Made by a program: the position numbers and the translations under genes
DNA from: Ignavibacteria bacterium UBA2333
GTDB taxonomy: Bacteria > Bacteroidota > Ignavibacteria > Kapaibacteriales > Kapaibacteriaceae
Direction: 5' to 3'
Assembly (NCBI GenBank): GCA_002344895.1
Contig: DDUR01000076.1
Span: 124,001-188,000 of the forward strand
DNA length: 64,000 bases
The notes under the pieces: model-generated
Told to the model about the DNA's origin: nothing
Database searches by the model: none
The model's input: only the letters and a program-made list of their open reading frames with translations
In this document: one piece after another, positions 59,510 through 64,000 of the stretch
Numbering within the stretch: position 1 is the stretch's first letter
Layout: every line of letters starts with the position of its first letter

Positions 59510-61595
59510 TGGTCCGTCCACGATTATTCCATGAGAGGTTCCAGTCGCGGGTCGACAGAATTCCATCCAGGTCAGTGTCATACAACGCATAGATACCATG
59601 CGTATCTACATCGGTCCAGATGAGGTTCTGGTCTGTGCGTGTGATCGAGCCGTTTTGATCGACGTCACCAGCCACCATACCAAAGAGGCGTGTTCCGCCC
59701 ACAAGGCCAAGCACCTTCATTGCTGACGCACCACCAAAGACATTCGCTCCGTTCGACATGTCAACAAATCGGTTGGCATTGGATGGTGCAACAAGCTCAC
59801 GTCCGTCTGTCATGACGGCAAGGTGATTCCGGTGCAGGAAGGCTACATGATACTCTCCTGGTCGGATACCACGAATAGGCAGTGGTAAGAAGGATGTTGG
59901 GTCAACGATCATACCATTCTTTGTAAGCAGACCGGTTTGAATGTGACCCGCTTGATCCGTTGGACTCGTACGGAACTCAACCACAATCCAGTCAACAATA
60001 CTATCGGGCATAGCAGCCACCGTCAGTGTTGTACGATTGGGGTCAAGGTTATACGGATAGATTGGTGGTGGTGTGAGGGGCAGGATGTTTGAGGCAACAA
60101 GATCCGTCGACATGATCGGTGTTACGTCACCACCATATTGCCGCATCGCACCTTCCAGAATGAGTTTCGTACGTAATACCCACACTGTGGAGTACGAAGC
60201 CAAACCAATGGCGAAGTCACCACTGTTCCGAACGTTTGTTGCAATGGAGTAACGGAAGAACGGATCGGCGTTCGTCGGTAAAATGGAAAGACCATCGGCC
60301 GCATACTTGTCTATCACAAATCGCTCAAGAGCCAACGAGTCGAGTTTGTTCCGAAGTGGTCCAGGCGTTTCTTCAAATGGACCATAGGTAACAGAGTCTA
60401 CCTTGTCAACACGCCACGCATATCCGAAGTCGAGTGTATACGAGGAGTCTGGCACTGGCACTCCGATTGCGTCCTGGAGTTCAACCTGGAAGAATCGTTG
60501 AACCTTGTCGATACCAATGTTTGTTGGTAATGGTACCGTCCTCGGTTTTACACGTAGTTCAATACGTCGTACGGGTCCTTGCAGTTGGGCATTCGCAAAC
60601 CGCATCGACGTGCGGCGGTTATTCATGACGTGTGTTCGGCCTGGTTGGAGCGTTGTACGCACCATGGTCCCGTTCACTTCTTCGTCCCCGGTGATAAACA
60701 CCGGATCCGTACCAGCTGGAACGTAGAAGAGTTTATATCGAAGAGAATCCGTCGCTTCAGTGTAGATATCACCTTCCAGTCGCATAGAATCGTTTACCCA
60801 TGCGTCGGACGACAACGTAAGGCCTGAGTCATTGTCTTGATGGAGTTTTCCCAGTTCCGTCGTACCGCGTGGGATCTCTGCACCACTAATCTGTGGTGAC
60901 TCACCATAGTAACGAACGTGATAGCGAGGACCGACCGGAGTTGTTGCAATACTTCCCGAATCATCACGCCAGATCCATGACTGGTCCAGCATGGATATGT
61001 TATCGAGTGTGGTATTGTCTAACCGACCCCGTTGCAGATCAAAGCGTTCTACAACACGTAGTCCACCACCACGCGTTACAATGGCTCCCGAATCATTGAT
61101 GAGCTCAATAATTGGCAGACTACCGCGACCGCTGATATCTTGTTGTCGTACACCGTCGAGTAAGAATCGACCAAATCGTTGTCCGGGATTTACAATGCCT
61201 TCATGACGCACGGTAAACTCAGCCGATATCCAGGATGGCGCAACGAGGTCGAGTATCGTCAGTGTGTCCGCCGTACTGAACAAGTTTCGAGCACGAATGG
61301 GCTCGGTGACATCAATCAACTTTTTGCGTGCCGTGCCAGAGAAGTGAAGATCCCAATACGTCAGATGTGCAACGAGTTGACTGTCGTTACCAATACGCGT
61401 GTACTCAACACGACCGCCAATGGTGTCCTGACGAATGATGGCATCACCAACAATCTCAAGAGTACCACTGTTATGTATGACACCCTGGCTGTTGAGCGTA
61501 GACGGAATCTGAGCCGACACTGCCGTCGTCATGCAGACGACGGCAATGAGAGCTGCTGAGATAAAGGGCAGGTGGATTGGACAACGTACGCTCAT
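59496..61595 (-). CDS. exported surface protein with dockerin-like C-terminus
   Basis: Exported 699-residue protein with signal peptide (ISAALIAVVCMTTAVSAQ). The N-terminal part has beta-solenoid-like repeats (GVIHNSGTLEIVGDAIIRQD) shared in style with its two upstream neighbours. The C-terminus has a pair of EF-hand-type loops, GDVDQNGSITRTDQNLIW and YDTDLDGILSTRDWNLSW, spaced as in type I dockerins, ending NRGRTSVVP. The dockerin reading is family-level inference. It overlaps both neighbouring genes in the operon. Confidence 0.75.
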   Translation of the reverse strand: MSVRCPIHLPFISAALIAVVCMTTAVSAQIPSTLNSQGVIHNSGTLEIVGDAIIRQDTIGGRVEYTRIGNDSQLVAHLTYWDLHFSGTARKKLIDVTEPIRARNLFSTADTLTILDLVAPSWISAEFTVRHEGIVNPGQRFGRFLLDGVRQQDISGRGSLPIIELINDSGAIVTRGGGLRVVERFDLQRGRLDNTTLDNISMLDQSWIWRDDSGSIATTPVGPRYHVRYYGESPQISGAEIPRGTTELGKLHQDNDSGLTLSSDAWVNDSMRLEGDIYTEATDSLRYKLFYVPAGTDPVFITGDEEVNGTMVRTTLQPGRTHVMNNRRTSMRFANAQLQGPVRRIELRVKPRTVPLPTNIGIDKVQRFFQVELQDAIGVPVPDSSYTLDFGYAWRVDKVDSVTYGPFEETPGPLRNKLDSLALERFVIDKYAADGLSILPTNADPFFRYSIATNVRNSGDFAIGLASYSTVWVLRTKLILEGAMRQYGGDVTPIMSTDLVASNILPLTPPPIYPYNLDPNRTTLTVAAMPDSIVDWIVVEFRTSPTDQAGHIQTGLLTKNGMIVDPTSFLPLPIRGIRPGEYHVAFLHRNHLAVMTDGRELVAPSNANRFVDMSNGANVFGGASAMKVLGLVGGTRLFGMVAGDVDQNGSITRTDQNLIWTDVDTHGIYALYDTDLDGILSTRDWNLSWNNRGRTSVVP

Positions 61596-63679
61596 GGTAT
61601 ACCCACACGTAGTCGTCCAGCATTAAACACCGTGGCGTCTGCGCCAAGCAGAAGGTTCGTCACGGTAATCGTCGACGATGGATAGACAACAAGTCCACCA
61701 TCGATGTCTGTGGCTGTTACGTCTTGCGACAAGGTAGGCACAAGGGCCGGAGCTTGACGGAAGATGCGCATATCAACGCCTGCTGCAGGAACGTAACTAA
61801 ACGTGTTAAACGTTCCCGTTGAGCCAAAGAGCAGGGATGAATTTTGCATTGCACCCACAATCACTAGCTGCGAAAGGCTGTCGGGATACCGTTCTGCAAC
61901 GGCATAGTTGTCACTAGCGCGAACGTATCCAACGTGCACTGTAAAGCCATCAATGATCACCCGATCAATTGGTTCTGGCTCTCGTGCTTCGTCCCACGTA
62001 AATGGATTACTCCAGCGTCCGCTCGCAATGGCACGAAGTGTATCACGCGAACCACGCAGAAGCAGGTCATTACCATCATCAAGCCGGATGTTGTCAGCGC
62101 CGGACCGTGAGATACCAAAAAGTTCTACGTAGGCAATACCGGTACTTTGTGCGAGCGACCGACGGTTATATGTCGGAGGTAACGTTGGTGTGAGTTTGAG
62201 TGCTCGCTCGTTTGGTGCCGGATAAGCATTGTACATCTTCAACAAACGTTCACTTGCCGTTGGATCCCACGGTGATGGGATATCGGATGCTCTATATCCT
62301 GCACGTACAAGAGCTTGCCATTCTCCACTAGCCGTTACCGTCAGTTTGCGGAAAACATCCGTTGTAGGATCGTAGGCATTAGGACGTGTCTGTGGACGTG
62401 AATCAAGTGTAAGCGTGTCCGGTTTTGCAATGAAGTTGAAGAAGGTCTCTTCGTTGTTATAGACGTACGTTACAGACGTGTCACCACGACGCAGATCTCG
62501 GCGTAACCGTCCAACTACTTCAGCCAGATTTGTGTACAGTGCCCGACCCGTTGTCATACTCATGGTATGAGGGATCATAACAATGTTTGTGTCGTTCACT
62601 GTAAGGTCGGTGTATACGTGGACGTCACCATTTGCCCCTTTTACCCCTTTCGATGTCATCAGGTTACCATAGGGATGTGTCCCAACGGTAGCCTGCACAA
62701 TCTGCGGTGTCTGTGTGCCCGTATAGTGCACGAGTGACGTGCTGTCAAACGAGACATTCACAAGAGGCGGGTGTTCATTTCGGAACTCACCAAGAATGTC
62801 AAGGCGCGTTCGTGCGCCCATCACAAGACGTGCCGTGTCGGCATTCCGAAGAACGATGAGTCCCGTTGGCATCACAAAGACAGTATCAGACCCCTGAGGA
62901 ATGACAAAGTCGCCATTCCTCACACTGACGTCCTCATGGAGAAAACTCACTCCCCTGCCAGTCTCAAGGTGTCCAACGGTATCAATGTCGATATCGGCAA
63001 AGGCGTATGAATCCGAGCCCCAGTAGAACTCGCCATACACACGTAATGGTGCTGAAGTTTCGCCGGTGAAGATTCCGTCCATACGGACTTCATCTGAATC
63101 GCGGACATTCTTGACACTGTTACGAATCGTCATGTTGTTGTAACGATTTACGTTACCACTCATTCCCCGTTCAGACGTGAGGTATTGCGGCTGTGAACCG
63201 TCGTATGTAAACGTGCCGTTATAGGTACGTGGACCAGAGAGAGTGATGAGGTATTCACCACCAACAAAGACACTATCAGGGATCCACTTTGGTGCCTCGT
63301 CGGCATTCTCTAAATTGGTATAGTATCGTGGTTGAAGATTCTGGCGAGCCGTACCTGTTTTCTTGTATCGAACGAGTCCTGGCACACGCCACGCTGGATC
63401 TTGTCCGAGAACCGTCGAACTGGCAGTAAATCCATCAAGGTCCGTGAACAGATTGTCCGTACCAGCAAACTCGATTACATTGTTCGTGATCGCAGCGAAC
63501 GGAGCGGCGTTTTTGTATCGGCCCGTATCGGACTTAAATCGAATTGTGCCTGAGTTCTTGACGGAACCGGTAGCGCGATTCTCAAGGTGCTGACTGTGCA
63601 GCGGTATAGCCGTAGCGAGGACGATCGCCACGGAGGCGATCGCGACGAAGAGTCGGTGATATCGTGTCCGCGTTGTCAC
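61592..63679 (-). CDS. exported surface protein of beta-solenoid type
   Basis: Exported 695-residue protein with signal peptide (LFVAIASVAIVLATAIPLHSQ). It begins with NRATGSVKNSGTIRFKSDTGRY, the same N-x-G-x-(I/L) repeat style as the genes on either side, and has a Gly/Asn/Asp-rich beta body (SGPRTYNGTFTYDGSQPQYL, GVSFLHEDVSVRNGDF). There is no sorting domain visible at its C-terminus (FNAGRLRVGIP). It overlaps the next gene by 4 bp at each end. Function unknown; adhesin or surface-layer role is a guess. Confidence 0.7.
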   Translation of the reverse strand: MTTRTRYHRLFVAIASVAIVLATAIPLHSQHLENRATGSVKNSGTIRFKSDTGRYKNAAPFAAITNNVIEFAGTDNLFTDLDGFTASSTVLGQDPAWRVPGLVRYKKTGTARQNLQPRYYTNLENADEAPKWIPDSVFVGGEYLITLSGPRTYNGTFTYDGSQPQYLTSERGMSGNVNRYNNMTIRNSVKNVRDSDEVRMDGIFTGETSAPLRVYGEFYWGSDSYAFADIDIDTVGHLETGRGVSFLHEDVSVRNGDFVIPQGSDTVFVMPTGLIVLRNADTARLVMGARTRLDILGEFRNEHPPLVNVSFDSTSLVHYTGTQTPQIVQATVGTHPYGNLMTSKGVKGANGDVHVYTDLTVNDTNIVMIPHTMSMTTGRALYTNLAEVVGRLRRDLRRGDTSVTYVYNNEETFFNFIAKPDTLTLDSRPQTRPNAYDPTTDVFRKLTVTASGEWQALVRAGYRASDIPSPWDPTASERLLKMYNAYPAPNERALKLTPTLPPTYNRRSLAQSTGIAYVELFGISRSGADNIRLDDGNDLLLRGSRDTLRAIASGRWSNPFTWDEAREPEPIDRVIIDGFTVHVGYVRASDNYAVAERYPDSLSQLVIVGAMQNSSLLFGSTGTFNTFSYVPAAGVDMRIFRQAPALVPTLSQDVTATDIDGGLVVYPSSTITVTNLLLGADATVFNAGRLRVGIP
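62634..62649 (-). repeat. dispersed GGGGC element (AAGGGGTAAAAGGGGC)
   Basis: Canonical copy in the solenoid-type gene, encoding KGVKGAN. Confidence 0.6.
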
Positions 63680-64000
63680 GGTCGGCCGATGTTAATCTCT
63701 CCCTCATTGTTAAGATCACCGTCGTTAAATATCGATCCTTCAACGTCGAGTGATCCCGCTGCATATCTCCAGCATGTTCCGTAGATGGAAATATGAAGGT
63801 CATTCACAACCTGAACGTAGGCATCAAGTAACATGTACCATCCGCCTTGGAACAGACGTGCGGTTCCACGAACACGTAGCGTAGCGTCATCATAGACACG
63901 GACTTCTCCACTGAGGTGTTGAACGTCTCCATTCACAACCATCAGGACATTTTCACGGACGTGAACCTGGGCACCGTTAATCGTCATGGTTTGTGCCGAT
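63676..64000 (-). CDS. exported surface protein (5' end outside window)
   Basis: C-terminal-side visible part of a gene that starts beyond the right edge. The frame is open through base 64000, and upstream of the first Met (63987) it reads Ser-Ala-Gln-Thr, as at the end of a signal peptide. So the window shows most of the mature protein, about 108 residues. It has repeats MTINGAQVHVRENVLMVVNG, VYDDATLRVRGTARLF and GSIFNDGDLNNEGEINIG, a right-handed solenoid-like pattern. Its stop overlaps the start of the next gene, so it is the first visible gene of the operon. Confidence 0.65.
   Translation of the reverse strand, partial: SAQTMTINGAQVHVRENVLMVVNGDVQHLSGEVRVYDDATLRVRGTARLFQGGWYMLLDAYVQVVNDLHISIYGTCWRYAAGSLDVEGSIFNDGDLNNEGEINIGRP

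Noticed and set aside
59510..59599. ATG start at 59599 for the T9SS protein of the surface operon
   Set aside because: It would overlap the dockerin-like gene by over 100 bp; the GTG at 59509 gives a proper signal peptide and a short coupling overlap.
1920..62649. Dispersed GGGGC element as a KOPS/Chi-like polarity signal or as a peptide-level motif
   Set aside because: Copies are split 9 to 9 between strands in the window, unlike polarised signals, and identical DNA copies are translated in different frames, so peptide selection cannot explain them.

Overview
The window most likely comes from a member of the Bacteroidota/Chlorobiota superphylum, possibly a Kapabacteria- or Ignavibacteria-like lineage; that finer placement is inference. 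The evidence is: several secreted proteins that end in type IX secretion (T9SS) C-terminal sorting domains; a TonB-dependent receptor with a carboxypeptidase-regulatory-like N-terminal domain; a Cys-rich HYC_CC_PP-type protein; and upstream elements that fit TANNTTYG, close to the Bacteroidota -7 box TAnnTTTG. I see no tRNA, rRNA, CRISPR array, insertion sequence or prophage.

Layout. 1-10 kb: a partial M1 peptidase, a nucleoside deaminase, a DUF4920 protein, dtd, an FAD monooxygenase, a two-lipoyl-domain E2 acyltransferase, a TIGR01777 oxidoreductase, rplI, rpsF and a ribosomal-S1-like protein. 10-25 kb: a FlgD-Ig-like secreted protein, a T9SS subtilase, an RlmD/RumA-type rRNA methyltransferase, corA, a cell-wall amidase, an MsbA-like ABC exporter, then an lysS/site-2-protease/GT39-like operon and two adjacent TetR regulators. 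25-37 kb: a T9SS protein, kynU-rlmB, a lipoprotein, an AtuA-like small protein and a tightly packed operon (panD, GlmU N-terminal-type nucleotidyltransferase, methylmalonyl-CoA epimerase, gpmA, and a TldD/TldE-like exported pair). 37-48 kb: an acetolactate-decarboxylase-like protein, a TonB receptor and a Cys-rich protein that look like a metal-related operon, a YjdI-type ferredoxin, an MXAN_6640-like metalloprotease, an orphan CcmA-like ATPase, a lytic transglycosylase, a beta-propeller protein, a DUF1573 protein and an ECF sigma factor with a putative anti-sigma partner. 48-64 kb: a T9SS protein with a cohesin-like region, nuoN and nuoM, a soluble TPR histidine kinase, a fibre-like secreted protein and an operon of at least five overlapping secreted or surface genes, one of which ends in a dockerin-like EF-hand pair.

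Two DNA-level patterns cut across the genes. The first is a dispersed 16-bp element made of two GGGGC-type half-sites 9 bp apart (consensus AWGGGGYNNAWGGGGC). It occurs about 14 times in canonical form plus four spacing variants, on both strands, in several reading frames and also between genes. The second is a set of TANNTTYG boxes only 4-9 nt upstream of start codons, which suggests leaderless transcription for several genes. These two patterns, the cohesin-like/dockerin-like pair and the catalytically asymmetric exported TldD/TldE pair are the most interesting items here.
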